From positions 22,223 through 86,222 of the forward strand of contig JAFUWG010000010.1 in the NCBI GenBank assembly GCA_017483605.1: a stretch of DNA of 64,000 bases, written 5' to 3'. Made by a program: the position numbers and the translations under genes. Each line of letters starts with the position of its first letter. Positions within the stretch are counted from its first letter, which is position 1. This DNA comes from Bacteroidaceae bacterium (GTDB lineage: Bacteria; Bacteroidota; Bacteroidia; Bacteroidales; Bacteroidaceae). The notes below the pieces were generated by a model, which saw only the letters and a program-made list of their open reading frames with translations, did no database searches and was not told the origin of the DNA. Positions 1 to 9,281 of this stretch are shown piece after piece.

Positions 1-75
1 AGTCGAGTGCTCATCACCGCCGAAACGGCGCTTCCACTTCTCGATTTCCCCTATTTTCTGGCCGAGATGCGTTAA
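1..75 (+). CDS. C-terminal end of an unidentified gene (partial)
   Basis: Frame 1 is open from the window edge to a TAA at 73-75 and gives 24 residues ending in FPYFLAEMR. The gene begins outside the window. The piece is too short to assign. It does not look like the usual end of a FecCD-type permease, the partner one might expect before the ABC ATPase that follows. It may be only a chance open frame. Confidence 0.35.
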   Translation, partial: SRVLITAETALPLLDFPYFLAEMR

Positions 76-112
76 TTCCCCGAAATCTCTTCTCGGTCTC
101 GTCGTTTTTTCG

Positions 113-120
113 TACCTTTG
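113..120 (+). promoter_or_regulatory. Candidate -7 box (TACCTTTG) of the corrinoid gene cluster
   Basis: TACCTTTG fits the Bacteroidota -7 consensus TAnnTTTG and ends 8 bases before the ATG at 129. No convincing TTTG is seen 20 bp upstream. If it is used, the transcript would be nearly leaderless. Confidence 0.4.
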
Positions 121-128
121 CACCCACT

Positions 129-1187
129 ATGAGTACATCTATTGAAATTAAAGACCTCTCGACAGGTTACAAGATAAAGGGCGGCACGAAGGTGGTTGCG
201 TCAGGGCTGAGTGCAGCACTCAGCAGCGGCGAGATGACTTGTCTGCTGGGCCCTAACGGTGCGGGCAAATCGACATTGCTCCGCACGCTGTCGGCATTTC
301 AGCCAGCCCTCGGCGGCAGCATCGAGGTGGCGGGACAGGACATTCGGAAGTACACCAGCCAAGAACTGGCAAGGCTCATCAGCGTGGTGCTGACGGACAA
401 CTCGGGCATCAAGAACATGACTGCCGAGGAGGTGGTGGCCATGGGACGCAGTCCCTACACAGGCTTCTGGGGCAGATTGAAGGACAAAGACCGTCAGATT
501 GTGGCGAAATGCCTCAACTGGGTGGGCATCGAGGAACTGAAAGGCAGAAAGATGCAGACCCTCAGCGACGGCGAGCGGCAGAAGGTGATGATTGCCAAAG
601 CCATCGCACAAGAGACGCCCATCATCTTTCTGGACGAGCCCACTGCCTACCTCGACTATCCGAGCAAGATTCAGATGATGCTCCTGCTGCACCGGCTGGC
701 AAAGGCACTGAAGAAGACCATCTTCATGAGTACGCACGATCTGGAACATGCCCTTCAGGTGGCGGACCAAGTGTGGCTGCTCGACCAGCGGGAGGGGCTG
801 ACCACAGGACTACCTGAGGACCTGAGCATCGACGGCAGCATTGAACGCTACTTTGCCCGCGACGGACTCCTGTTCGACCGCGAATCGTGCTCGTTCTCCA
901 TCGAGCATGAGACGGCACGCGAGGTGTATGTGGAAGGCAAAGAGGGCACGCTGGAGTACAATCTGTGCTGCAAGGCGCTGATTCGAAACGGCATCAAGCC
1001 CTCGATGGAAAAAGGCGACGTGGGTGTCCGCATTCCTGGCGATGGCACGTACCGCCTGATGGAGAAAGGACAAGAGAGCATCAAGGTGGAGAAGATTGGG
1101 CACTTGCTGCACATGATTGTACCCACCATCACGAAATATCAAATCTCCGCCATCCGAGAAGCGGCGGATATGAATCAATATGAATAG
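129..1187 (+). CDS. ABC transporter ATP-binding protein, FecE/BtuD type, with C-terminal extension
   Basis: This is the cytoplasmic ATPase of an ABC importer of the iron-siderophore/cobalamin class. Visible motifs are Walker A GPNGAGKST (from residue 41), signature LSDGE (145-149), Walker B IIFLDEP (165-171) and the switch histidine in STHD (H203). FecE/BtuD proteins are usually near 250 residues; this one has 352, so about 100 C-terminal residues form an extra domain I do not recognise. The downstream neighbours are CbiK- and CobS-like, which favours a corrinoid substrate, but no permease or binding protein lies in the window. The next gene starts 8 bp before this one ends, suggesting translational coupling. 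The ATPase call is secure; the substrate is inferred. Confidence 0.88.
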   Translation: MSTSIEIKDLSTGYKIKGGTKVVASGLSAALSSGEMTCLLGPNGAGKSTLLRTLSAFQPALGGSIEVAGQDIRKYTSQELARLISVVLTDNSGIKNMTAEEVVAMGRSPYTGFWGRLKDKDRQIVAKCLNWVGIEELKGRKMQTLSDGERQKVMIAKAIAQETPIIFLDEPTAYLDYPSKIQMMLLLHRLAKALKKTIFMSTHDLEHALQVADQVWLLDQREGLTTGLPEDLSIDGSIERYFARDGLLFDRESCSFSIEHETAREVYVEGKEGTLEYNLCCKALIRNGIKPSMEKGDVGVRIPGDGTYRLMEKGQESIKVEKIGHLLHMIVPTITKYQISAIREAADMNQYE

Positions 1188-2913
1188 ACTGCTGACAACC
1201 CTTTTGACGGCACTGTGCTGGTTGAGCACATTTGCGATACCGGCACGACGCACCCCATTCACCGTCTGGCAGAGCGACAGCACGGCGTTGACGGTGACGA
1301 TGATTGGCGACGAGACGTTCCACTTCCTCGCCACGCTGGACGGCACGCCTGTGGTGGAAGACGGAGAAGGCTTCTTTCGTCTGGCTCCAGAACTGAAGGA
1401 AGAGATGTCGGCGAAGTGGACACAGAAACTGGCGAAACGCAATGCCACAAGGCTGGCGAAGGCGAGAGGAAAGGCTGAGGCGATGAGAAAGGAATTTGGC
1501 AAGCCAACGACCTATGTGGGGAAGGCAAGAGGACTGGTGCTGCTGGTCAATTTTGCCAACCAAGCCATGAAGTCGGCAAACACCCAAACGGCGTGGAACA
1601 ATCAGTTCAATCAGCAAGGCTACGACAAGAACCACTGCTCGGGGTCCGTACACGACTACTTTTATGACCAATCCTACGGCAAGTTCGACATCGAGTTTGA
1701 CGTGGTGGGTCCTTTGACATTGAGCAAAGAATACGCCTACTACGGGAAGAACGACGACGAGGGGGACGACACGCACCCCTGCGAGATGGTGATTGAGGCG
1801 TGCAAACTGGCCAATCAGGAAGACATCGACTTCACACAATACGACTGGGACAAAGACGGAGAGGTGGACATGGTGTATGTGGTGTATGCCGGCACAGGCG
1901 AACACGCCTCGGGTGAGACGAACAGAATCTGGCCACACGAATGGGAACTGAGCAGCGGTGCTTTATATGGCGACGGCACGGGAGTCCTGACGCTCGACGG
2001 CGTGAAAATCGACAATTATGCCGTGAGTTGCGAACTGAGGGGCAGCAAGGGCAGCACGATGGACGGCATCGGCACCGCCTGTCACGAGTTCAGCCACGGC
2101 CTCGGTTTGCCCGACACCTACGACACCAGTTATTCCGGCGGCTTCGGCATGAACGCCTGGGACGTGCTGGATGCAGGCTCGTACAACGGTGCCACAGGCT
2201 ACGGCGAGACGCCCGCAGGATTCACCGCCTACGAACGCAACTTCGTGGGATGGCTGAACTATACGGAACTGACAGAGCCATGCGACGTGGTGGATATGCC
2301 TGCCCTGCAAGACACGGCGGTGGCATACATCGTGAGAAACAGCAACCACTGGAACGAGTATTTCATCTTGGAGAATCGCCAAAACAGAGGATGGTTTCAG
2401 TATGCAGGTGACTCACAGGAGGCTCACGGGATGCTGATTTACCACGTGGATTACGACCTCTACGCATGGCAAAACAACGAGGTGAACTCGGAGGCTAAAC
2501 ATCAACGCATGAGCATCATTCCCGCAGGAAAGACATACGGAAGATACTACAGTTCATCGGGTCAGTACAGCCCCTCGGCATCCCAACTGAACACCCAACT
2601 CTTTCCTGGCACCAAGAATGTGACCGAACTGACCAACACCTCACACGAAGACTACAACGCCAAGTTGTTCCATGTGAACAAAGACGGCTCATACTATATG
2701 AACAAGCCCATCACGGACATCACGGAGGAGAACGGATTGATATCGTTCAAGTTCATGGGCGGCGGCACGAATGCCGTGACTGGCATCAACCTCGACAATG
2801 AGGACAAAACGGAATATTTCACACTGAGCGGCACGAAAGTGGCTGAGCCCAAGCAAAGAGGCATCTACCTGATGCGTCAGAACGGTGTCGCTCGCAAGAT
2901 TTTCATTCGATAA
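1180..2913 (+). CDS. Secreted M6 family metalloprotease
   Basis: This 577-residue protein has an N-terminal hydrophobic signal and the zinc motif HEFSHGLGLPD at residues 302-312, which matches HExxHxxGxxD of M6 (immune inhibitor A-like) peptidases. A DWDKDGEVD stretch near 222-230 looks like a calcium-binding loop. The C-terminal 40 residues (TEYFTLSGTKV, then GIYLMRQNG and KIFIR) resemble the sorting tails that type IX secretion uses in Bacteroidota. Export to the surface or medium is therefore likely. It overlaps the upstream ABC ATPase by 8 bp and ends 3 bp before the CbiK-like gene, so it belongs to that operon. What a protease does among corrinoid genes is unknown; release of corrinoid from binding proteins is one guess. 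Confidence 0.88.
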   Translation: MNRLLTTLLTALCWLSTFAIPARRTPFTVWQSDSTALTVTMIGDETFHFLATLDGTPVVEDGEGFFRLAPELKEEMSAKWTQKLAKRNATRLAKARGKAEAMRKEFGKPTTYVGKARGLVLLVNFANQAMKSANTQTAWNNQFNQQGYDKNHCSGSVHDYFYDQSYGKFDIEFDVVGPLTLSKEYAYYGKNDDEGDDTHPCEMVIEACKLANQEDIDFTQYDWDKDGEVDMVYVVYAGTGEHASGETNRIWPHEWELSSGALYGDGTGVLTLDGVKIDNYAVSCELRGSKGSTMDGIGTACHEFSHGLGLPDTYDTSYSGGFGMNAWDVLDAGSYNGATGYGETPAGFTAYERNFVGWLNYTELTEPCDVVDMPALQDTAVAYIVRNSNHWNEYFILENRQNRGWFQYAGDSQEAHGMLIYHVDYDLYAWQNNEVNSEAKHQRMSIIPAGKTYGRYYSSSGQYSPSASQLNTQLFPGTKNVTELTNTSHEDYNAKLFHVNKDGSYYMNKPITDITEENGLISFKFMGGGTNAVTGINLDNEDKTEYFTLSGTKVAEPKQRGIYLMRQNGVARKIFIR

Positions 2914-2916
2914 CTT

Positions 2917-3801
2917 ATGCACAGATTTCTTTTGACCATCGCTCTTGCAGCATCATCTTTCATCTCGCTGATGGCACAAACCACCGAGATGGAGCAAGAT
3001 ATGTTTGAAGCCATGCGTGACGGAGACAAGGCGGTCATCGTGGCGGTACATGCCGGCACGGACAGCAGGGAGGCACAGCAGACGCTCGACCGCTTCAACA
3101 TGAGGCTGCGTCAGGCATACCCCAATTATGACTTTCGGGAGGCGTGGACTTCGAAGGCTGTCAACAAGCAGGTGGCAAATCCCGACGCCCTGTTCAGCCA
3201 ATTGCAGAAAGAAGGCTACACCCATGTGCTGGTGCAGACATCGGAACTGATTGACTGTACGGACATGCAGTATCTGCGTTATGTGGTGGACAACAACAAG
3301 GGAAAATTCAAGCAGATACGTCTGGGCGAGCCGTTGCTGAAAGATGTGCAGGACTATGAAGAGGTGGTGAAGACGACGGTGACAGCATACGGAAAGCCTA
3401 AGGAGGTGAATGTGCTGGTGTGCAACGGCAGCGAGAATGTCACCACCGACGCACAATACACGATGCTGGAATATACCTTGCAGGACAAAGACTCGAAAAG
3501 TTGGTTTGTGGGCACGGTGGATGGCTATCCTTCGCTCGACAGCCTCATCAAAAGGCTGAAGCAGCAGAAGTTGAAGAAAGTGAACCTCATCCCCTTCATG
3601 TTTGCGGCTGACCAGCAAGCGGTGACCGACCGCATGAGGGAATGGGCTCAATCGCTGCAAAAGGCAGGATACAAGGTCACAACAGAAATGCACGACCTGG
3701 GCGAACTGGATGAGATTCTGAATCTCTTCGAAAAGCATATTCGCCATGCGGAGAAATACCGTACCCTGTCTGCCAAGGAACTGAAATTGCTGGTACGATA
3801 A
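2917..3801 (+). CDS. cbiK: Sirohydrochlorin cobaltochelatase, CbiK-like, with signal peptide
   Basis: The 294-residue product matches the CbiK class of chelatases, which insert cobalt into sirohydrochlorin in the anaerobic cobalamin pathway. Recognisable parts are VHAGTDSREAQQTLDRF near residue 45, TSELIDCTDMQYL, NGSENVTTDAQYTMLE, and the C-terminal part with MHDLGELDEI. It starts with a clear signal peptide ending near SLMAQ, so it should act in the periplasm, as described for the CbiK-P variant of Desulfovibrio. A cytosolic biosynthetic enzyme would not need this. A role in metal exchange on scavenged tetrapyrroles is possible. It sits between the M6 protease gene and cobS. Confidence 0.85.
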   Translation: MHRFLLTIALAASSFISLMAQTTEMEQDMFEAMRDGDKAVIVAVHAGTDSREAQQTLDRFNMRLRQAYPNYDFREAWTSKAVNKQVANPDALFSQLQKEGYTHVLVQTSELIDCTDMQYLRYVVDNNKGKFKQIRLGEPLLKDVQDYEEVVKTTVTAYGKPKEVNVLVCNGSENVTTDAQYTMLEYTLQDKDSKSWFVGTVDGYPSLDSLIKRLKQQKLKKVNLIPFMFAADQQAVTDRMREWAQSLQKAGYKVTTEMHDLGELDEILNLFEKHIRHAEKYRTLSAKELKLLVR

Positions 3802-3828
3802 AGAAAAACGACTCAGAGAAGACAACGG

Positions 3829-4671
3829 ATGAAACACCTCGCCTACAGAATACTTGCCGCATTCATCTTCTTCACTCGCCTACCCTTCTGGCGAATCGCA
3901 GAAGTGCCGAAAGAGTGCTACCAAAAGGTGGTGTCCTTGTGGCCGTTGGTGGGATGGCTGACAGGTGGCGTGATGGCACTGACCTTTTGGCTCACCTCCT
4001 TCATTCTTCCTCCAGGCATTGCCATTCTGTTGGCACTGACCGCCCGCCTCCTCATCACGGGGGCACTGCACGAAGACGGATTTGCCGACTTTTGTGATGG
4101 TTTCGGCGGAGGCACAACACGCCAGCGTGTTCTTGACATCATGAAAGACTCCCACATTGGCACCTATGGTGTGCTGGGGCTGATCATGTATTTCCTCCTG
4201 CTCTTCGTCACCTTCGACACGATTCTCGGTTTCGGACCATTTTCAGACGGGGCTTACCGCATCGTGCTCCTCTTCCTGATGGCAGACCCTTTCTGCAAGT
4301 GGGTCTCCTCCACCATCATCTACTTTCTGCCTTATGCCCGGACGGAGGCTGAGGCAAAGAACAAACTCATTTACACCCGTGCATCACTCTTGGAGAAAAT
4401 TCTCAGTTTGATGCTGGGAATACTTCCCATGGTCATCATCGTCATGGTCTTGCAACTATTCAACGACATTCCCCTTCTGATACTCGCTTGCACCACCTCC
4501 ATCTTGACGGCCATCCTCTTGTTCCACCTCATGCACCGACGCATTCAAGGGTACACGGGTGACTGCTGTGGTGCCACCTTCATCATCTGCGAATTGGTCT
4601 TCGACTTGACGGCTTTGGCATATATACATACATATAATATAGTAACATGGCAGCACCTTTTCTCGAAATAA
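3829..4671 (+). CDS. cobS: Adenosylcobinamide-GDP ribazoletransferase
   Basis: CobS joins adenosylcobinamide-GDP to alpha-ribazole (phosphate) to finish the cobalamin nucleotide loop at the inner membrane. The 280-residue protein is polytopic and carries the acidic motif HEDGFADFCDGFGGG at residues 81-95, which is diagnostic for the family. Further hydrophobic segments and the terminal CCGATFIICEL region also fit. The start ATG at 3829 lies 27 bp after the cbiK-like stop. The last 25 bp overlap the start of the ABC-F gene, so the two are probably translated from one message. Confidence 0.92.
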   Translation: MKHLAYRILAAFIFFTRLPFWRIAEVPKECYQKVVSLWPLVGWLTGGVMALTFWLTSFILPPGIAILLALTARLLITGALHEDGFADFCDGFGGGTTRQRVLDIMKDSHIGTYGVLGLIMYFLLLFVTFDTILGFGPFSDGAYRIVLLFLMADPFCKWVSSTIIYFLPYARTEAEAKNKLIYTRASLLEKILSLMLGILPMVIIVMVLQLFNDIPLLILACTTSILTAILLFHLMHRRIQGYTGDCCGATFIICELVFDLTALAYIHTYNIVTWQHLFSK

Positions 4672-6407
4672 AAGGACTGACGAAACGCATCGGCCACCGT
4701 GTGCTGTTTGAGGATGTCTCGTTCACCATCAACGAACGAGAGCACATCGGGCTGATTGCTAAAAACGGCACCGGCAAATCGACGCTGCTCAGCATCATCG
4801 CCGGCAAGGAAGGCGACGACGGCGGCACGATGATTTTCCGCAACGACCTCAAGGTGGGCTATCTGGAGCAGACACCGACCATCGACAGCAAGGAGATGGA
4901 AGGCAAGGGCGATGACTACCTGCAACGATACAAGCAGTTCCTCACGCAGATGAAAATCACGGAGGAAGAAGCCGCCCGTCCTGCCACCCAACTGAGCGGC
5001 GGACAGGTGAAACGCATCGCCCTTTCTCGTGTGCTGGCAGGGGAACCCGACTTGCTCATCCTCGACGAGCCGACCAACCATCTTGACCTCGAGATGATTG
5101 AATGGTTGGAGAACCGTCTGTCACGCAGCACGATGGCAATACTGATGGTGACGCACGACCGCTATTTCCTCGACCGCATCTGCTCGAGCATTATCGAGAT
5201 GGACAACTCACGCATCTATACGTACAAAGGCAACTACTCCTACTATCTGGAGAAGCGGCAGGAGCGTATCGACAACATGAACGCAGAGATTGCCCGTGCC
5301 AACAACCTGTACCGAACGGAACTGGAATGGATGCGTTCCACCCCTTGTGCCCGAACATCGAAAGCACGCTACCGCATTGAGTCTTTCTATGAACTGGAGA
5401 AGGTGGCAAAACAGCGTATCGAGGAACGAAACGTGCGACTGGAGATGGGTGGTACTTATATCGGCAACAAGATTTTCGAGATGAAGAATGTGTACAAAGC
5501 GTTTGGCGAGCACGTCATCCTGAAAGACTTCAACTACAACTTCGCCCGTTACGAAAAGATGGGCATTGTGGGCAACAACGGTACGGGCAAATCAACCTTC
5601 GTGAAGATGCTGCTCGGGCTGGAACCACACGACAGCGGCATCATCGACATCGGCGAGACAGTGCGTTTCGGCTACTACTCACAACAGGGAATGAGTTTCA
5701 AGGACGACCAAAAAGTGATTGATGCCGTGAGAGACATCGCTGAGTATGTGGACATGGGCAATGGCGACAAACTCTCCGCCAGCCAGTTCCTGCAGCACTT
5801 TCTCTTCCCTCCCGAAGAACAACATAGTTACATCTACAAACTTAGTGGTGGAGAACGACGGAGATTGTACCTCTGCACCGTCTTGATGAAAGCCCCGAAC
5901 TTCCTCATCCTCGACGAGCCGACCAACGACCTCGACATTGTGACCCTGCAAATCCTTGAGGACTATCTGAAGTCTTTCCGTGGTTGCCTCATCATCGTCA
6001 GCCACGACCGCTACTTCATGGACAGAGTGGTCGATCACACGTTGGTCTTCCACGGCGACGGCAACGTGCAGGATTTCCCTGGCAGTTACAGCCAGTACCG
6101 CATCTGGAAAGAACAAAACAGCAAACCTGCCACCGACAGCAAGCCCGCCCCCAAAGAGTCCTCACGAGAAAACAACCACAACCAGAACCGAGCACGGAGG
6201 CTCACCTTCAAAGAGCGGCAGGAATATGCCCAACTGGAAAAGGACATCGCCACCCTCGAGGAAGAAAAGAAGCAGATTGAAGCAGCCCTCTGCGGCGGCA
6301 CCACCTCCGTGGACGAAATCACAAAACTGAGCAAACGCCTCCCGCTCCTCAACGACGAACTGGAAGAGAAGGAAATGCGTTGGCTCGAACTCTCCGAGTT
6401 CACCTAA
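4647..6407 (+). CDS. ABC-F family ATPase, Uup-like
   Basis: This is a cytosolic ATPase with two ABC domains and no membrane part. Domain 1 has GLIAKNGTGKST and signature LSGGQ with LDEPTNHLDL. Domain 2 has GIVGNNGTGKST and LSGGE with LDEPTNDLD. Both have the HDRYF H-loop. A charged coiled-coil tail (about residues 510-586) follows a short disordered linker, as in Uup. ABC-F proteins of this type act on the ribosome or on branched DNA/RNA; no resistance role can be read from the sequence. It overlaps cobS by 25 bp. Its function is unrelated to corrinoids, so the overlap reflects operon compaction. Confidence 0.9.
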   Translation: MAAPFLEIKGLTKRIGHRVLFEDVSFTINEREHIGLIAKNGTGKSTLLSIIAGKEGDDGGTMIFRNDLKVGYLEQTPTIDSKEMEGKGDDYLQRYKQFLTQMKITEEEAARPATQLSGGQVKRIALSRVLAGEPDLLILDEPTNHLDLEMIEWLENRLSRSTMAILMVTHDRYFLDRICSSIIEMDNSRIYTYKGNYSYYLEKRQERIDNMNAEIARANNLYRTELEWMRSTPCARTSKARYRIESFYELEKVAKQRIEERNVRLEMGGTYIGNKIFEMKNVYKAFGEHVILKDFNYNFARYEKMGIVGNNGTGKSTFVKMLLGLEPHDSGIIDIGETVRFGYYSQQGMSFKDDQKVIDAVRDIAEYVDMGNGDKLSASQFLQHFLFPPEEQHSYIYKLSGGERRRLYLCTVLMKAPNFLILDEPTNDLDIVTLQILEDYLKSFRGCLIIVSHDRYFMDRVVDHTLVFHGDGNVQDFPGSYSQYRIWKEQNSKPATDSKPAPKESSRENNHNQNRARRLTFKERQEYAQLEKDIATLEEEKKQIEAALCGGTTSVDEITKLSKRLPLLNDELEEKEMRWLELSEFT

Positions 6408-6477
6408 CTCCCCATCATTCCCATCATTCCTATAATTCCCATAACTCCTAATTCCCATCACCCCCATCACTCCCCCC
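6408..6477 (+). repeat. Degenerate short tandem repeat spacer before engB
   Basis: The 70 bp between the ABC-F stop and the engB ATG are made of about seven imperfect copies of CCCATCATT / CCCATAACT. It is C/T/A rich, holds no Shine-Dalgarno sequence and runs right up to the start codon. Confidence 0.7.
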
Positions 6478-7074
6478 ATGAAAATAACCTCCGCTAAATA
6501 CATCGGCAGTCAACCACGGGCAGACAAATGTCCGACCGACGGACGCCCTGAATATGCCTTCATCGGACGAAGCAACGTAGGCAAATCCTCTCTCATCAAT
6601 GCCATGACAGAAAGGAAAAACCTCGCCCTCACCTCTTCCACACCAGGCAAGACCATGTGCATCAATCACTTCCTCATCAACGAGGATTGGTATCTCGTCG
6701 ATCTGCCCGGGTACGGCTATGCCCAACGAGGCAAAAAGGCAATAGAACAACTTCGCCAGATGATTAGCCACTATGTGCTCGAACGCGAACAACTCACCTG
6801 CCTCTTTGTCCTCATCGACATCCGTCACGACCCGCAAGCCGTTGACATGGGATTCCTCTCTTTCCTGGGCGAACATGGTGTACCCTTCGCCATCGTCTTC
6901 ACCAAAGCAGACAAACTGAAGAATGCTCAAATCAAGCCTGCCGTGGAGAAATACCTTACTGCCCTCAAGGAACAATGGGAGGAACTGCCACCTCATTTCA
7001 TCACCAGTGCCTCCACGAAACTTGGCAGGGAAGAACTGCTTAACTACATCGACAGCATCAACAAAAACCTATAA
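6478..7074 (+). CDS. engB: Ribosome biogenesis GTP-binding protein EngB (YihA/YsxC)
   Basis: This 198-residue Era-like GTPase helps assemble the large ribosomal subunit. G1 is GRSNVGKS (30-37), the switch threonine lies in TSSTPGKT, G3 is DLPGYGYA (75-82), G4 is TKAD and G5 is TSAST. The length is normal for the family. It is the last gene of the plus-strand run and is followed at once by a terminator. Confidence 0.95.
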   Translation: MKITSAKYIGSQPRADKCPTDGRPEYAFIGRSNVGKSSLINAMTERKNLALTSSTPGKTMCINHFLINEDWYLVDLPGYGYAQRGKKAIEQLRQMISHYVLEREQLTCLFVLIDIRHDPQAVDMGFLSFLGEHGVPFAIVFTKADKLKNAQIKPAVEKYLTALKEQWEELPPHFITSASTKLGREELLNYIDSINKNL

Positions 7075-7111
7075 AAAAGTGCTCAAGACGACTCTCTTGA
7101 GCACTTTTTTT
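7073..7111 (+). terminator. Rho-independent terminator after engB
   Basis: A perfect 16-bp stem (AAAAAAGTGCTCAAGA with its complement), a 6-nt loop and a run of seven T. Because the stem begins with A and ends with T it could work in both directions. Confidence 0.9.
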
Positions 7112-7120
7112 GCAAAAATC

Positions 7121-7151
7121 TTGGCTGTAACAAAAATAATCACTACTTTTG
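7121..7151 (+). promoter_or_regulatory. Promoter of rho
   Basis: TTGG at 7121-7124, a 20-bp spacer after TTG, and TACTTTTG at 7144-7151. This matches the Bacteroidota sigma-ABfr consensus well. The ATG of rho lies about 150 bp downstream, so the message has a long leader. Confidence 0.75.
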
Positions 7152-7300
7152 CATTGTCTTTTTGAGACAACAGACACCATGACCTTTACGAGTGCCGTCT
7201 CAAAATCAAAATCTCACAAAACATTTCAAATATTGACATTTCAAAATACTGAAACTTTCCTGCACGAAAGGAAAGATTCGATATTTCAACCTATTTTTAT

Positions 7301-9259
7301 ATGTACAACTTAGAAGAACTTAACGGCAAGGAGAAAGAAGAACTTGTCAGCATCGCCTCCGAACTCGGCATCAAGAATGCAGAGAAGATGGAGCCTTCCA
7401 TGCTGAGACTCACCATCATTGACGAGCAGGCTGCGAACTTCGCATCCAATGCCACATCAACAGAGAAATCATCACGGAAACGTTCACGCGTCAGTGTGAA
7501 GAACGTGGACCGTGTTTACACCGCAAACCAAGATAAGGCAAAAAAGGTGGACAAGAACATGAAAGTGACCAAGGACGAATCACTCTTTGCAGACCTGTCG
7601 GACGAAGAGAAAGCCATGCTTTCCACCACCGAGGCTGAACCTGCTGCGGCAGAAGAAACGCCTGCACCGAAAAAGCGTGGACGCAAGCCAAAAGCAAAGG
7701 CCGAAGAGACGGAAGCGGGAAATGCAGCAACCGAAACCGTTGAAGAGCCCAAGGCAGAAGAGGCTCCTGCTCCCAAGAAACGTGGACGCAAGTCCAAGGC
7801 ACAAGCCGAAGAATCTGCGGCTACAGAGGAGGTTCCAGCAGGCAACAACGAAAATGACTTCACCGTCCCTGAAGAGACTTACGTTCCATCACAAGAGGCG
7901 GAGCATCAGGAAATCATTCTGAACAACTATGCGAATGCTGGCACACAGAACGACGACCCTGATTTCATCATCCTCGAAGACATTCCTCAAGAGGTGGAAT
8001 TCTATGCACCGATGGACATCTTCAACCGTTTTGAAGAAGAAAATCAGCCTGTTGAGAACTATGATGCTCCACAGTATGAGGAGTACAATGTTCCGGAACC
8101 GCCCATCAAGAATGAAAAAGTCATCAAGGAAAAACCATACGACTTCGACAACATTGTGCGTGTGAGTGGCGTGTTGGAGACAGTGGACAACTACGGTTTC
8201 CTCCGTAGCAGCGACTATAACTACCTGCCATCACCCGACGATGTGTATGTCAACTTGCAGCAAATCAAGCACTACGGCCTCAAGACGGGCGACGTGGTGG
8301 ATGGTTTCGTGCGTCCTCCCAAAGACGGCGAACGTTTCTTCCCACTTGTCAGCGTGGAGAAAATCAACGGATGCGACCCTGCCCGTGTGCGTGACCGTGT
8401 CGGTTTCGAGTTCCTCACGCCCCTTTTCCCCGACGAGAAGTTCAAACTCTGCAAAGGTTTCAACGACAGCAAATCCTCTCGTGTGGTGGACCTCTTCTCC
8501 CCTATCGGAAAAGGACAGCGTGCCCTCATCGTGGCACAGCCAAAGACGGGTAAGACCCTCTTGATGAAAGACATTGCCAACTCCATTGCCGCCAACCATC
8601 CCGAAGCATACCTGATGATGCTGCTCATCGACGAACGTCCTGAGGAAGTGACCGACATGGCCCGCACCGTCAATGCCGAAGTCATCGCCAGCACCTTCGA
8701 CGCGCCTGCTGAGAACCACGTGAAGATTGCAGGCATCGTGCTCGAAAAGGCAAAGCGTATGGTAGAGTGCGGACACGACGTGGTCATCTTCCTCGACTCC
8801 ATCACCCGCTTGGCACGTGCCTACAACACCGTTTCTCCCGCATCGGGCAAGGTACTCTCTGGTGGTGTCGATGCCAACGCCCTGCACAAGCCCAAGCGTT
8901 TCTTCGGTGCTGCCCGCAACATCGAAAACGGCGGCTCGCTCACCATCATTGCCACCGCCCTCATCGACACAGGCTCCAAGATGGATGAGGTCATCTTCGA
9001 GGAATTTAAGGGAACCGGCAACATGGAACTGCAACTCGACCGCGGTCTTGCCAACAAGCGAGTATTCCCAGCCGTCAATCTCACGGCATCTTCTACTCGT
9101 CGCGACGACCTGCTGCAAGACCAGACCACCCTCAACCGCATGTGGGTGCTCCGCAACCATATCGCCGACATGACCTCGATGGAAGCCATGGACTTCGTGA
9201 TGAAACAGATAGAACGCACGAAGAACAACGAAGAGTTCCTCATCAGCATGAACGGGTAA
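7301..9259 (+). CDS. rho: Transcription termination factor Rho with large N-terminal disordered insertion
   Basis: Rho is the hexameric RNA-dependent ATPase that terminates transcription. Residues 1-45 match the Rho N-terminal helical domain. Residues 280-360 form the RNA-binding cold-shock-like domain. Walker A is AQPKTGKT (412-419), and Walker [18 protein letters not shown] follows. Between the first two parts lie about 230 extra residues rich in Glu, Ala, Pro and Lys. They contain two AT-hook-like cores, KRGRKPK (125-131) and KRGRKSK (160-166), inside near-identical repeats. E. coli Rho has 419 residues; this one has 652. A comparable disordered insertion in Bacteroides Rho has been linked to phase separation. 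It has its own promoter and a long leader. Confidence 0.97.
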   Translation: MYNLEELNGKEKEELVSIASELGIKNAEKMEPSMLRLTIIDEQAANFASNATSTEKSSRKRSRVSVKNVDRVYTANQDKAKKVDKNMKVTKDESLFADLSDEEKAMLSTTEAEPAAAEETPAPKKRGRKPKAKAEETEAGNAATETVEEPKAEEAPAPKKRGRKSKAQAEESAATEEVPAGNNENDFTVPEETYVPSQEAEHQEIILNNYANAGTQNDDPDFIILEDIPQEVEFYAPMDIFNRFEEENQPVENYDAPQYEEYNVPEPPIKNEKVIKEKPYDFDNIVRVSGVLETVDNYGFLRSSDYNYLPSPDDVYVNLQQIKHYGLKTGDVVDGFVRPPKDGERFFPLVSVEKINGCDPARVRDRVGFEFLTPLFPDEKFKLCKGFNDSKSSRVVDLFSPIGKGQRALIVAQPKTGKTLLMKDIANSIAANHPEAYLMMLLIDERPEEVTDMARTVNAEVIASTFDAPAENHVKIAGIVLEKAKRMVECGHDVVIFLDSITRLARAYNTVSPASGKVLSGGVDANALHKPKRFFGAARNIENGGSLTIIATALIDTGSKMDEVIFEEFKGTGNMELQLDRGLANKRVFPAVNLTASSTRRDDLLQDQTTLNRMWVLRNHIADMTSMEAMDFVMKQIERTKNNEEFLISMNG

Positions 9260-9281
9260 GAACAACGAATTTTTTATTATA

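Noticed and set aside
1-128. A cobalamin riboswitch before the corrinoid operon
   Set aside because: No B12-box-like sequence or long structured leader is present; the -7 box almost touches the ATG. A riboswitch may lie upstream of the window.
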